Positions 1-7,973 of a stretch of DNA of 8,720 nt are shown piece after piece. Both the position numbers and the translations under genes were made by a program. The stretch is from Flavobacteriales bacterium (GTDB lineage Bacteria; Bacteroidota; Bacteroidia; Flavobacteriales_F; PHOS-HE28): contig JALOLX010000044.1 of assembly GCA_025455765.1 (NCBI GenBank), positions 1 through 8,720 on the forward strand, read 5' to 3'. A model generated the notes under the pieces. The model saw only the letters and a list, made by a program, of their open reading frames with translations. It searched no databases and was not told where the DNA came from. How positions within the stretch are numbered: position 1 is the first letter of the stretch; each line of letters starts with the position of its first letter.

Positions 1-18
1 AGCGATCTTAGCACCCCG

Positions 19-807
19 ATGATGGAATGGGAAGACCGAACGATGGAAGTGGAGGGTGTGGGCCTGGCCGTCCGGACCGGTAGGGTGGGAACTGCGCCTA
101 CCAAGCGAACCTTGGTGTTGCTGCATGATTCCCTTGGCTGTATCACCACGTGGCGTGAATTGCCGCAGGAGCTGGGTGCGGCGCTGGGATGCGATGTGCT
201 GGTGTATGACCGGCAGGGATATGGCCGTTCGGCACCGTTCGGTCCGGAACCACGCGGCTTGGACTACATGCACCGCGAGGCCGATGTCCTCAACAAGCTG
301 ATCATCTCGGCGGGCATTCAGCAGGCCATCCTCATCGGTCATTCCGATGGTGGTACGATCGCTCTCCTCGCTGCCGCGCGACATCCTGCCCGTATCGAAG
401 CGCTGGTGACCATCGGTGCGCATGTGTTCGTCGAGGACATCACCTTGAACGGCATCCGTGCGGCAGAGCGACAAATGAAAACCACCGATCTGCGCGAGCG
501 GCTCTCGCGGCATCACGGCGATCGCACGGACGCGCTCTTCCATGCTTGGGTCCACACATGGCTGGCACCTTTCTTCCGGGCATGGGACATCACCACTGAG
601 CTGGCTTCCATTGCCTGCCCGGTGCTGGTGCTGCAAGGCATGGACGATCAGTTCGGCACGGAAGCCCAGGTGCAGGCCATTGCCGCTGCTGTGGGCCCCC
701 AGACACGCACCTACCTCATTCCCGGCGCGGGTCATTCCCCACAGCGAGATACACCCGGCATTACCGCCGATCTGATCCAACAGTTCTTCGAACGGGCACT
801 TGGCTGA
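19..807 (+). CDS. alpha/beta hydrolase (cytosolic, substrate unknown)
   Basis: A 262-residue protein of typical alpha/beta-hydrolase length with the catalytic landmarks in order. An HDSLG oxyanion-loop motif sits at residues 36-40, where HGxxG is usual. The nucleophile elbow GHSDGG has Ser109. The acid is probably Asp209 or Asp210 in QGMDDQFG, and the base is His239 in GAGHSP. No signal peptide or membrane segment is visible, so it should be cytosolic. The family includes esterases, C-C hydrolases and lactonases, and the sequence does not say which reaction it performs. The start is uncertain: ATGs lie at 19, 22 and 43, and the frame is open back to base 1, so the gene could begin outside the window. 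The ATG at 43 (MEVEGVGLAVRT) gives the most family-like N-terminus. The stop is 9 nt before the next gene, suggesting one transcript. Confidence 0.88.
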   Translation: MMEWEDRTMEVEGVGLAVRTGRVGTAPTKRTLVLLHDSLGCITTWRELPQELGAALGCDVLVYDRQGYGRSAPFGPEPRGLDYMHREADVLNKLIISAGIQQAILIGHSDGGTIALLAAARHPARIEALVTIGAHVFVEDITLNGIRAAERQMKTTDLRERLSRHHGDRTDALFHAWVHTWLAPFFRAWDITTELASIACPVLVLQGMDDQFGTEAQVQAIAAAVGPQTRTYLIPGAGHSPQRDTPGITADLIQQFFERALG

Positions 808-816
808 TCACTTCCT

Positions 817-1299
817 ATGAGCACTTCCACCACCATCGCCGCCCACTTCCGCCACGTCCACTTCGGCGGCAACTGGACCTGCGTCAACCTGCGCGATACA
901 CTGAAGGATGTCACCTGGCAGGAAGCGCTGCATGCGCGCGAAGGCTTCAACTCCATCGCGGTGCTCACCTACCACATCCATTATTTCGTGGGTGCCGTGC
1001 TGAAGGTGCTTGAAGGCGGGCCGCTCGATGCGCACGACACGCTCAGCTTCGCGCATCCACCCATCACCAATGAGGCCGATTGGCAAGTCCTTTTGGAGAA
1101 GGTCTGGTCCGATGCGGAACGGTTCGCTGCACTGGTGGAACAACTACCCGACGATCGACTGCGCACCGATATGGCCGACCCCAAGTACGGCACGTGGTAC
1201 CGCAACCTGCATGGCATCATCGAACACACGCACTACCATTTGGGGCAGATCGTGGTGTTGAAGAAGGTGTTAAGATCAGAAGTTCAGCGAATGAGATGA
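817..1299 (+). CDS. DinB-like four-helix-bundle protein, putative metal-dependent enzyme
   Basis: A 160-residue protein with the length and layout of the DinB/YfiT superfamily, which are four-helix bundles carrying a divalent metal bound by a histidine triad. The candidate ligands are visible: His53 in the helix-2 stretch LTYHIHYFVGA, and His137 and His141 in IEHTHYHLGQI. Members include bacillithiol- and mycothiol-dependent transferases and many uncharacterised stress proteins, so the substrate cannot be named. The ATG at 817 follows the hydrolase stop by 9 nt, so the two genes are probably co-transcribed and may act on related small molecules (inference). No strong Shine-Dalgarno is seen. 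The gene converges with the ATPase gene on the other strand, and the 219 nt between them hold only the 14-nt repeat array. Confidence 0.85.
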   Translation: MSTSTTIAAHFRHVHFGGNWTCVNLRDTLKDVTWQEALHAREGFNSIAVLTYHIHYFVGAVLKVLEGGPLDAHDTLSFAHPPITNEADWQVLLEKVWSDAERFAALVEQLPDDRLRTDMADPKYGTWYRNLHGIIEHTHYHLGQIVVLKKVLRSEVQRMR

Positions 1300-1396
1300 T
1301 CAGATGATCCCCGAGGACAAGGGCATCATGTTCGCAGATCCACGGAACTGGTGCTCCCGCACTATGCACCGACGGTAGATCCACGCCTATGGTCTG

Positions 1397-1446
1397 CTTA
1401 GTAAGAAAACCTAACTAAGAAAACCTTACTAAGAATATCTTAGTTC
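1397..1446. repeat. 14-nt tandem array, downstream side of the ATPase gene
   Basis: Three full 14-nt units tile without gaps: CTTAGTAAGAAAAC (1397-1410), CTAACTAAGAAAAC (1411-1424) and CTTACTAAGAATAT (1425-1438). A partial unit, CTTAGTTC, follows. It is an AT-rich island in GC-rich surroundings. Units contain small palindromes such as CTTAGTAAG and CTTACTAAG, as a dimeric DNA-binding protein would need. The same unit occurs in the same orientation beyond the other end of the ATPase gene. The rest of 1300-1518 shows no gene, tRNA or clear terminator. Confidence 0.85.
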
Positions 1447-1518
1447 ATATGATCGAGAGTTCCTTGCGTACAGCCCGACGCTTGCTTCAACGGCCTCCGT
1501 TCTTTGTATGGTCCCTCG

Positions 1519-2658
1519 TCAACGGTACTTGAACCACGCTCCCAGGAACGGGTTGTAGGGTGCGTAGATGGGCTTGCCGCTTTCCGCCGTGTGGCCTGTC
1601 ACGTAGATCAGCTCTCGTTCCATCAAGGCCTGTAGGCCCATTACCAACGCCGCCGATGAAGGCAGGTCGTGCTTCTTGATGAAGGCGCCGCCGGTGGGGG
1701 TGTCCACTTCGCCTTCGCGTGAAATGGCTGCGAACAGGTCCCATTGGTTCTTGGTGAGCGCACCACGAAGGGTCGCCATGATGGCATCCTGCTCGCGCAC
1801 GATCGCGAGCATCACCTGCACAATGGTGCTCCGTTCCAACGCCCGGGCATCGGCGAACAAGCGGTTCAGGAGGACTTGTACATAGTAGGTGTGACCCCGA
1901 CAGAGGTCATAACAGAACAAGGCATCGTCCTTTTTCAACGCGCGACCGTGGCGCTTCATCACGTTCTGAGCGAACTGCGCATAGATGTTGCGGTCGATGC
2001 GCTCAAGCTCCAATTGGTCCGCGCTTCCATAGAACGGGTTCTTCGCGTTATTGAACAGGTCCATCAGGATGTGACGCTGGCTGCCGGAGAAGATGCAACG
2101 CACGTTCGTGCTCCGCTGTAGTTCCGTGCGCAGTACGGCGTCCATGCGGATATTCTTGAAGGTCACGACCTGCTGGAACTCGTCGATGGCCAGGAAGATC
2201 GTGCGGGGTTGTGCGTTCAGGACCCTGAAGATCTCCCGGGTGGTGGCGGCTTCCGTGCGTCTCTTGCTGGGTTCCAGTGTGATGCTGGGCTTGCCGGTCA
2301 GGTCATCCATGCTCACGACCGGCCGAAGTGCGGAGAACCATTTCATGGCGTTCTCCAGGAATTGCTTCGGCGTAGGGTTCAACGCCTGATGTACGGCGTT
2401 CAGCAGGATGGTGTTGAACTCGTGCGCGTCCTGTGCGGCATAGACATCCGCGAACACGGTCCGTGCCTTCGGTACCCTGGCAAGATGGTTGAAGACATGG
2501 TGGATCAGGCCTGTCTTGCCGTAGCGACGCGGGCTGTACAGCATCACATGCCGACCGTTCCGCAGTGCGGATGAGATGGTGGCCGTCTCCTCTTCTCGGT
2601 CGCAGAAGAGCTGTGGCGACAAGTAGGCGTTCACGCCGAACGGATTATCCACTAACAT
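1519..2658 (-). CDS. P-loop ATPase (archaeal-type ATPase family) with C-terminal winged helix
   Basis: A 379-residue protein of the COG1672-like ATP-binding family. The N-terminus NPFG...LFCDREEE is characteristic and supports the ATG at 2658. Walker A is SPRRYGKTG at residues 42-50 (Lys48, Thr49). Walker B is IFLAIDE at 154-160 (Asp159, Glu160). A sensor-1-like strand, CIFSGSQ, is at 188-194. Residues about 300-370 (TKNQWDLFAAISREGEV onwards) look like a winged helix-turn-helix, and the protein ends in the usual YNPFLGAWFKYR. It should be a cytosolic STAND/ORC-related ATPase. The cellular role of this family is not established, so I assign none. It stands alone between two unrelated operons and is flanked on both sides by arrays of one 14-nt unit, which suggests an autonomous accessory cassette or autoregulation. 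No frameshift is seen. Confidence 0.88.
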   Translation of the reverse strand: MLVDNPFGVNAYLSPQLFCDREEETATISSALRNGRHVMLYSPRRYGKTGLIHHVFNHLARVPKARTVFADVYAAQDAHEFNTILLNAVHQALNPTPKQFLENAMKWFSALRPVVSMDDLTGKPSITLEPSKRRTEAATTREIFRVLNAQPRTIFLAIDEFQQVVTFKNIRMDAVLRTELQRSTNVRCIFSGSQRHILMDLFNNAKNPFYGSADQLELERIDRNIYAQFAQNVMKRHGRALKKDDALFCYDLCRGHTYYVQVLLNRLFADARALERSTIVQVMLAIVREQDAIMATLRGALTKNQWDLFAAISREGEVDTPTGGAFIKKHDLPSSAALVMGLQALMERELIYVTGHTAESGKPIYAPYNPFLGAWFKYR

Positions 2659-2677
2659 ATTGCCAAGGTAAGCTGAA

Positions 2678-2685
2678 CAAAGTTA
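2678..2685 (-). promoter_or_regulatory. candidate -7 box for the ATPase gene
   Basis: On the minus strand this reads TAACTTTG, an exact match to the Bacteroidota -7 consensus TAnnTTTG. It lies about 20 nt upstream of the ATG, which would give a very short leader. No good TTTG/TTG box is found about 19 nt further upstream. That position is occupied by the 14-nt array, so control by an array-binding protein is plausible. Confidence 0.4.
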
Positions 2686-2691
2686 TACAAG

Positions 2692-2729
2692 CAAACTAAG
2701 ATAACCTAACTAAGATAACATAAGTAACA
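2692..2729. repeat. 14-nt tandem array at the promoter of the ATPase gene
   Basis: Two full 14-nt units, CAAACTAAGATAAC (2692-2705) and CTAACTAAGATAAC (2706-2719), are followed by a partial unit, ATAAGTAACA. The second unit matches the unit at 1411-1424 in 13 of 14 positions. The array begins 7 nt upstream of the candidate -7 box, covering the promoter's upstream half. This placement suits an operator or activator site. Confidence 0.82.
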
Positions 2730-2790
2730 CCCCATAACACACCCCGGTGCGACTACGGCACCTTTTGCTGAACGGAACGGGCGGAACGAA

Positions 2791-2824
2791 GAACGCCGGA
2801 GCGGACCATCCCACCCCGGCGTTC
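2791..2824 (-). terminator. terminator-like hairpin after the acyl-CoA dehydrogenase gene
   Basis: A perfect 9-bp inverted repeat, GAACGCCGG (2791-2799) and CCGGCGTTC (2816-2824), with a 16-nt spacer. It lies 26 nt past the dehydrogenase stop codon. On the minus strand it is followed only by CTTCGTTCC, so the U-tract is weak and intrinsic termination is uncertain. A second short inverted repeat, CTGATCG/CGATCAG (2830-2853), overlaps the stop codon itself. Confidence 0.45.
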
Positions 2825-2849
2825 AAGTGCTGATCGCCCGATCGTCCGA

Positions 2850-4658
<1,809 letters not shown>

Positions 4659-4707
4659 GGCTCGTGCGGATGCTGGTTCAACAGTGGGTCTTACGTCCCG
4701 TTCGGGA

Positions 4708-4737
4708 TAAAGTTATGCACGCATAACAAATTTCCAA
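4708..4737 (-). promoter_or_regulatory. promoter of the acyl-CoA dehydrogenase gene
   Basis: On the minus strand TTG (4737-4735) is followed after exactly 19 nt by TAACTTTA (4715-4708), close to the Bacteroidota pattern TTTG/TTG-N19-TAnnTTTG. Transcription would start near 4701, leaving a leader of about 42 nt before the ATG at 4658. This implies the dehydrogenase can be transcribed independently of the thiolase. Confidence 0.55.
4712..4727. promoter_or_regulatory. palindromic candidate operator in the dehydrogenase promoter
   Basis: A perfect inverted repeat, GTTATGC-AC-GCATAAC, sits between the two promoter boxes and overlaps the -7 box. A repressor bound here would block RNA polymerase. 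TetR- and GntR-family fatty-acid regulators use sites of this general shape, but the regulator is not in the window and its identity is unknown. Confidence 0.5.
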
Positions 4738-4778
4738 CCGGAGTGGTTCGGATCAGGAGTGTTGCGCGTGGTGTACCT

Positions 4779-4819
4779 GTAGCGTCGCCCGAGGCTTCGG
4801 GCCCATCGGGTCGACCTAC
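4779..4819. repeat. folded palindromic element (three-way-junction shape)
   Basis: An outer stem, GTAG(c)GTCG at 4779-4787 pairing with CGACCTAC at 4812-4819, encloses two adjacent hairpins. These are CCCGA-GGCT-TCGGG (4788-4801) and CCC-ATC-GGG (4802-4810), with almost no unpaired bases between them. It could be a REP-like mobile palindrome or a small structured RNA. Nothing in the sequence decides between these. Confidence 0.45.
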
Positions 4820-4845
4820 CAAGGTGGCCTATGAGTTGGTCCTTT

Positions 4846-5040
4846 GGGCGTGCCCCCGTCCCATCCCTTCGCTGCGCAGAGCCTTCGCTCGGGAGCGGCC
4901 GGGGTCGGGTCATCCGCTGTGGCTGCCTTGTTCCGCCGGGTGTGGCAGCGGCTACGGGGTCTGCTCCTACGTCGCAGCCTCCTCGCACGCGCCACACTAT
5001 CGGCGCACCATCGGCAGGCCGCCGCTCCGCCCCCTCACGC
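4846..5040. repeat. long interspersed repeat, GGGCGT...CCCTCACGC type
   Basis: It begins GGGCGTGCCCCC, contains CCGGGGTCGGGTCATCCGCTG in its middle, and ends CCCCTCACGC, so the ends carry a short inverted repeat (GCGTG/CACGC). From general familiarity with Bacteroidota genomes, non-coding repeats that start GGGCGT, contain GGTCGGGC(T)ATCCGCT and end CCCTAACGC or CCCTCACGC are scattered between genes there. No open frame with coding character is seen. Its boundaries are estimated from these end motifs only. Confidence 0.5.
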
Positions 5041-5054
5041 GGACCTCTCGTTTG

Positions 5055-5142
5055 CGGATATTTTGCGGCTATTATCGGATATTTACGGATACGACCATCC
5101 CTTTTCGTATACAATACGGATATTAACGTATATTTGCGGATA
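5055..5142 (+). promoter_or_regulatory. helically phased CGGATA array leading into the Fic start codon
   Basis: Units of 10-11 nt start at 5055, 5066, 5076, 5086, 5096, 5106, 5117, 5127 and 5137. They begin CGGATA, CGGCTA, CGGATA, CGGATA, CATCCC (degenerate), CGTATA, CGGATA, CGTATA and CGGATA. The most common full form is CGGATATTT. The spacing matches one turn of B-DNA, so all sites face the same side of the helix. The last unit overlaps the ATG at 5142. A TAnnTTTG-like box, TATATTTG (5129-5136), lies inside the array. The likely role is cooperative repression, perhaps by the Fic protein's own winged helix (inference). Confidence 0.75.
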
Positions 5143-6179
5143 TGTCCGCCGTCCACACCTTCCGCCTAGACCTCACCTGGGACCTGCTCCAGGCCATCAG
5201 CCGGGTGGACCGCTTCGCCGGGGAGTGGGCTGGCATCGAACGCCGCGAAGGCCGCTCGCTCAGGCACCTCAAGTCCATCGCCACCATCCAGAGCGTGGGC
5301 GCCTCCACCCGCATCGAAGGTAGCCGCCTCGACGATGCCGCTGTGGACGCCCTGCTCGCCCAACTCGACATCACGAAGCTCGAGGACCGCCACCAGCAGG
5401 AGGTGGCCGGCTACTTCGAAGCGCTCGATACCCTCAGCGAGGCCTTCGCCGACATCCGCATCGGTGAGAGCGAGCTGAAGCACCTGCACAAGCTCACGCT
5501 CCAGTACAGCACCAAGGACGCCTGGCATCGTGGCGGCTACAAGCAGCGCTCCAACGCCGTGGAGGCCACCCTGCCCGATGGCAGTCGTACCGTGGTCTTC
5601 ACCACCACACCGCCCGGCGTGGAGACCGAGGACGCCATGCGTGCGCTGGTCGCGTGGTACGCCCGGCCCGATGCGGTGCATCCGCTGGTGCGCGTCGCGG
5701 CCTTCTGCTACGAGTTCGTCACCATCCACCCGTTCCAGGACGGCAACGGCCGCCTCAGCCGCCTGCTGGCCACCCTGCTCCTGTTGCAACAGGGCTATCC
5801 CTGGGTGCAGTACGTCAGCTTCGAGCACGAGATCGAGCGGCGCAAGAGCGAGTACTACCGCGTGCTGCGCACCTGCCAGGCCAACCGCCCCGGCGAGGAC
5901 ATCGGCCCCTGGCTGCACTTCTTCCTGGACTGCCTGGTGGTGATGATGGAGAAGCTCCGCGCCAAGCTGGAGGCGAAGGGCGCCATCACCGACCTCAACG
6001 AACGCCAGCGCAACATCCTGCGCTACGTGCAGGCACATGCCGGTGCGCAGGCGGGCGGCATCGCGAAAGCCTTGACCATTCCGCTACCTACGGTGAAGAA
6101 GGACCTCGAAACGATGGTGGCCGCAGAGGTGCTGGTGCGCGAAGGGGTGGGGCGGGGGACGCATTACACCGCACGATAG
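5142..6179 (+). CDS. Fic-family protein (putative AMP-transferase) with N-terminal inhibitory helix and C-terminal winged helix
   Basis: A 345-residue Fic protein, a family that usually moves AMP from ATP onto a hydroxyl side chain of a target protein. The core motif HPFQDGNGRLSR is complete at 196-207 with catalytic His196. A class-II inhibitory motif, (S/T)xxxE(G/N), is visible N-terminally as STRIEG at 55-60, with Glu59 expected to block productive ATP binding. Residues about 285-345 (NERQRNILRYVQAHAG onwards) form a winged helix-turn-helix. The same order is known in Shewanella SoFic. No separate FicA-type antitoxin gene is adjacent, consistent with self-inhibition. The ATG at 5142 is chosen because the family N-terminus begins here and the regulatory array ends here. 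Codon use is GC-rich like the host genes. Target and physiological role are unknown. Confidence 0.93.
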   Translation: MSAVHTFRLDLTWDLLQAISRVDRFAGEWAGIERREGRSLRHLKSIATIQSVGASTRIEGSRLDDAAVDALLAQLDITKLEDRHQQEVAGYFEALDTLSEAFADIRIGESELKHLHKLTLQYSTKDAWHRGGYKQRSNAVEATLPDGSRTVVFTTTPPGVETEDAMRALVAWYARPDAVHPLVRVAAFCYEFVTIHPFQDGNGRLSRLLATLLLLQQGYPWVQYVSFEHEIERRKSEYYRVLRTCQANRPGEDIGPWLHFFLDCLVVMMEKLRAKLEAKGAITDLNERQRNILRYVQAHAGAQAGGIAKALTIPLPTVKKDLETMVAAEVLVREGVGRGTHYTAR

Positions 6180-6218
6180 GCAGCTAAGCATTCCGATCGG
6201 CTACAAATGGTGACCAAC

Positions 6219-6247
6219 TCAACTGGTGACGATCCGTCACCAGTTGA
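6219..6247. terminator. strong hairpin between convergent genes
   Basis: Perfect 13-bp arms, TCAACTGGTGACG (6219-6231) and CGTCACCAGTTGA (6235-6247), with a 3-nt loop, 40 nt past the Fic stop. No T-run follows on either strand, so it may be a transcript-end stabiliser or a protein site rather than an intrinsic terminator. Partial copies of its arm sequence recur nearby: GGTGACC at 6209, AACTGGT at 6312 and AACTGGT at 6329. Confidence 0.5.
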
Positions 6248-6358
6248 ACACTGACGACGCTGGCGTTTCAGTCGGTGACAGTTTGCCACCAACCGAAGTA
6301 GGAACGAGGCGAACTGGTTACTATCGCTAACTGGTCGGCCTGTTGCCTTTGTCGTTCC

Positions 6359-6381
6359 TGACCCGCCGTATGGCGGGGTCA
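6359..6381. repeat. CCCGCC-N4-GGCGGG palindrome, copy 1
   Basis: TGACCCGCC, then GTAT, then GGCGGGGTCA: a near-perfect palindrome with one extra G in the right arm. It resembles the palindromes found in the thiolase remnant. Confidence 0.6.
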
Positions 6382-6416
6382 CAGCCATTAGCATTTGGCC
6401 CACCAAGGAGGTATTC

Positions 6417-6437
6417 GACCCGCCTGACGGCGGGGGC
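6417..6437. repeat. CCCGCC-N4-GGCGGG palindrome, copy 2
   Basis: GACCCGCC, then TGAC, then GGCGGGGGC. The 6-bp core stem CCCGCC/GGCGGG and left flank are the same as in copy 1, but the loop differs. It lies 33 nt past the lipoprotein stop on the minus strand and could also help end that transcript. Confidence 0.6.
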
Positions 6438-6469
6438 GCAGGGGTGTTGACGGATGCTCTCGGGCTCCC

Positions 6470-7384
6470 TCACTCTACCAAACCCTCCATCCACCGCACC
6501 AGCTCCCGCTCATCCACGATGCTCCACGCGTGCGGGTGCCTGTTCCCATGCTGTACGCCACGCCCTTCCGTAGTGATGTACTCCGCCCGCATATTCCCCG
6601 CCGCCACCAGCGTGTCATGGATCCGCTTCATGGCGAAGGCGTTCAGTTCCTCGTAGCCATCGTCGCGGTTGGTGCGCCACCACGCGGTGTCCGGCTCCGT
6701 GTAGAAGCGGATGGGCAGGTCCTTCAGCGGCGCCACGCTCGTGGCTGAGTTCAGCAGGGGAGCGGCGCGTTCGTAGTTGGCTAAGCTGTCCGTAGGCGAG
6801 CCGAGCGTGCTGTCAAGGAACGCGATCAGGTAGCGCGCTTCACCCTTGTATTCTGGGAAGGTGGTCTTCGACAGGTCGCGCTTCGAGCATTCGTACAGCA
6901 GCACCAGGTCCAGCGGGCTGTCCACGGCGAAGACGCCCTTGAGGCCGATGTCCGGCCGTGCCGCGCGCACCAGTTCCTTCGCCAGCAGCACGCTCACGTT
7001 GCCGCCGGAGGAGAAGCCGCCGATGAACGTGTTCGTGGCATCGACCCCATGCGCCTTCACCGCCGCCGCGATCGTATCGAGCACGTCCCGCTTCTCCGCA
7101 TCGCTCATCAGGATGTGCTGGTTGAAGTTCATCATCAGCACCGCGATGCCATTGGCCACCGCCGTGTCCGCGATGGGCGACTCCGACCGCGTATCCGCCG
7201 CATCGCAAGGGAAGCAGGGGAAGAGGATCAGCAGTGCCTTCTGATCTGCTGGGATGATGAGGTCGTAGGTGGGGGTGTGGATCTCGCGAGGTGCCAGCTC
7301 TTTCGCGGTCAATGGATTGCTCGAGTTGGGCGTGCCACAAGCTGCTAGACCGATGAGAAGAATGGTATACGGCGTGGAGTTCAT
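6470..7384 (-). CDS. lipoprotein of the alpha/beta-hydrolase fold (putative esterase or peptidase)
   Basis: A 304-residue protein. The N-terminus MNSTPYTILLIGLAACG has a hydrophobic stretch and a lipobox, LAAC (13-16), so Cys16 should be lipidated and the protein anchored at the outer face of a membrane. The n-region lacks a positive charge, which is slightly atypical. GGFSSGGN (122-129) is a nucleophile elbow with Ser125. His285 in HPHAW is the likely base, and Asp232 is a candidate acid. The substrate is unknown. The ATG (7384-7382) overlaps the TGA of the upstream 177-aa gene as ATGA, indicating translational coupling and a shared operon. It converges with the Fic gene. The fold call rests on motif layout; the specific family is not recognised. 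Confidence 0.75.
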   Translation of the reverse strand: MNSTPYTILLIGLAACGTPNSSNPLTAKELAPREIHTPTYDLIIPADQKALLILFPCFPCDAADTRSESPIADTAVANGIAVLMMNFNQHILMSDAEKRDVLDTIAAAVKAHGVDATNTFIGGFSSGGNVSVLLAKELVRAARPDIGLKGVFAVDSPLDLVLLYECSKRDLSKTTFPEYKGEARYLIAFLDSTLGSPTDSLANYERAAPLLNSATSVAPLKDLPIRFYTEPDTAWWRTNRDDGYEELNAFAMKRIHDTLVAAGNMRAEYITTEGRGVQHGNRHPHAWSIVDERELVRWMEGLVE

Positions 7385-7914
7385 TGATTGTAATCCTTGA
7401 AGACAGTCACTACTATCTGAACATTCGGATTGCCCGTTTCAACAAGGCGTTGAACCAATTCCTTCGCACGCGGCGTTCCTATCGCCCAAAGGGCACGGAC
7501 ACACTTGCGCAGAAAAGGCTGGAGTTCTTCATCCCCCTCATACTCCTTGTGGTTATTCGCAGCACTGAATAGGTCTTCAGTAAAGGTCTCATCCCTAAGT
7601 TGATCCATGTACAGAACAATGTCCTCATGGCGGTAGTGCCACTCTAAGCGAAGGGCCGTTTTCAATAGGTCAGCGTAATCCAGGTCTAGGCCATCCCATG
7701 AGGCAAGTACCAAGGCCTTATTCAGATCGCGGTCATTCTCTTTGGAAATGGCGCTTGCGATCATGCCCCGGAGGCGTTCCTTATAGAGCTTCTTCTCCCG
7801 AGGATATTGATCGGAGAGACTCCAAAAGGGGTCCCTCTGATTCAATGGGTCTCGCGGACCTTCATCAAACCGCTTTTGGAACTTGTCAAAGTCGAACGTG
7901 CGTTTCCAGAACAT
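7381..7914 (-). CDS. uncharacterised 177-aa charged helical protein
   Basis: I do not recognise a family. The protein is rich in charged residues and appears all-helical. Residues about 70-170 (DYADLLKTALRLEW..., EDLFSAANNHKEYEGDEELQPFLRKCVRALWAIG, PRAKELVQRLVETG) have a HEAT-like or immunity-protein-like look. There is no signal peptide or membrane segment, so it is probably cytosolic. Codons are clearly AT-richer than in the neighbouring metabolic genes, which hints at acquisition from elsewhere. The ATG lies only 6 nt after the stop of the thiolase remnant, with no Shine-Dalgarno visible, so it was probably once translated in the wake of the native thiolase gene. It overlaps the lipoprotein gene by 4 nt. 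A role as partner or immunity factor is only a guess from size and composition. Confidence 0.68.
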   Translation of the reverse strand: MFWKRTFDFDKFQKRFDEGPRDPLNQRDPFWSLSDQYPREKKLYKERLRGMIASAISKENDRDLNKALVLASWDGLDLDYADLLKTALRLEWHYRHEDIVLYMDQLRDETFTEDLFSAANNHKEYEGDEELQPFLRKCVRALWAIGTPRAKELVQRLVETGNPNVQIVVTVFKDYNQ

Positions 7915-7973
7915 GGCATTCTAGTTCAACAACTCAAAAACACTCGCCGCCCCTTGCCCCGTCCCCACGCACA

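Larger units (their letters stand above)
6248..6469. other. hairpin-rich non-coding region
   Basis: Together with the hairpin just before it, this forms a ~290-nt gap between the Fic and lipoprotein genes. I see no convincing gene. A widely spaced inverted repeat, AGGAACGA (6300-6307) and TCGTTCCT (6352-6359), encloses two AACTGGT copies. Two GGCGGG-type palindromes follow. The content suggests accumulated small palindromic elements or a structured RNA. Confidence 0.4.

Noticed and set aside
808..1143. Minus-strand open frame opposite the DinB-like gene
   Set aside because: An antisense shadow without motifs. The plus-strand frame has the DinB histidine pattern and operon spacing.
1397..1446. 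CRISPR-like array
   Set aside because: Units are 14 nt and directly abutting, with no spacers and no cas genes.
2751..2772. Plus-strand terminator GGTGC...GCACC followed by TTTT
   Set aside because: The stem is only 5 bp and no plus-strand gene ends upstream of it.
5166..6038. A 290-residue minus-strand open frame opposite Fic
   Set aside because: Its composition mirrors the codon bias of the Fic gene, with no motif and no start signal.
5142..6179. Classical two-gene Fic toxin-antitoxin module (fic with a separate ficA)
   Set aside because: No small antitoxin gene flanks Fic, and the inhibitory STRIEG motif is within the same protein.
6219..6359. Integron attC site
   Set aside because: The RYYYAAC/GTTRRRY core pair and integrase context are missing. 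The perfect 13-bp stem with a 3-nt loop does not fit attC architecture.
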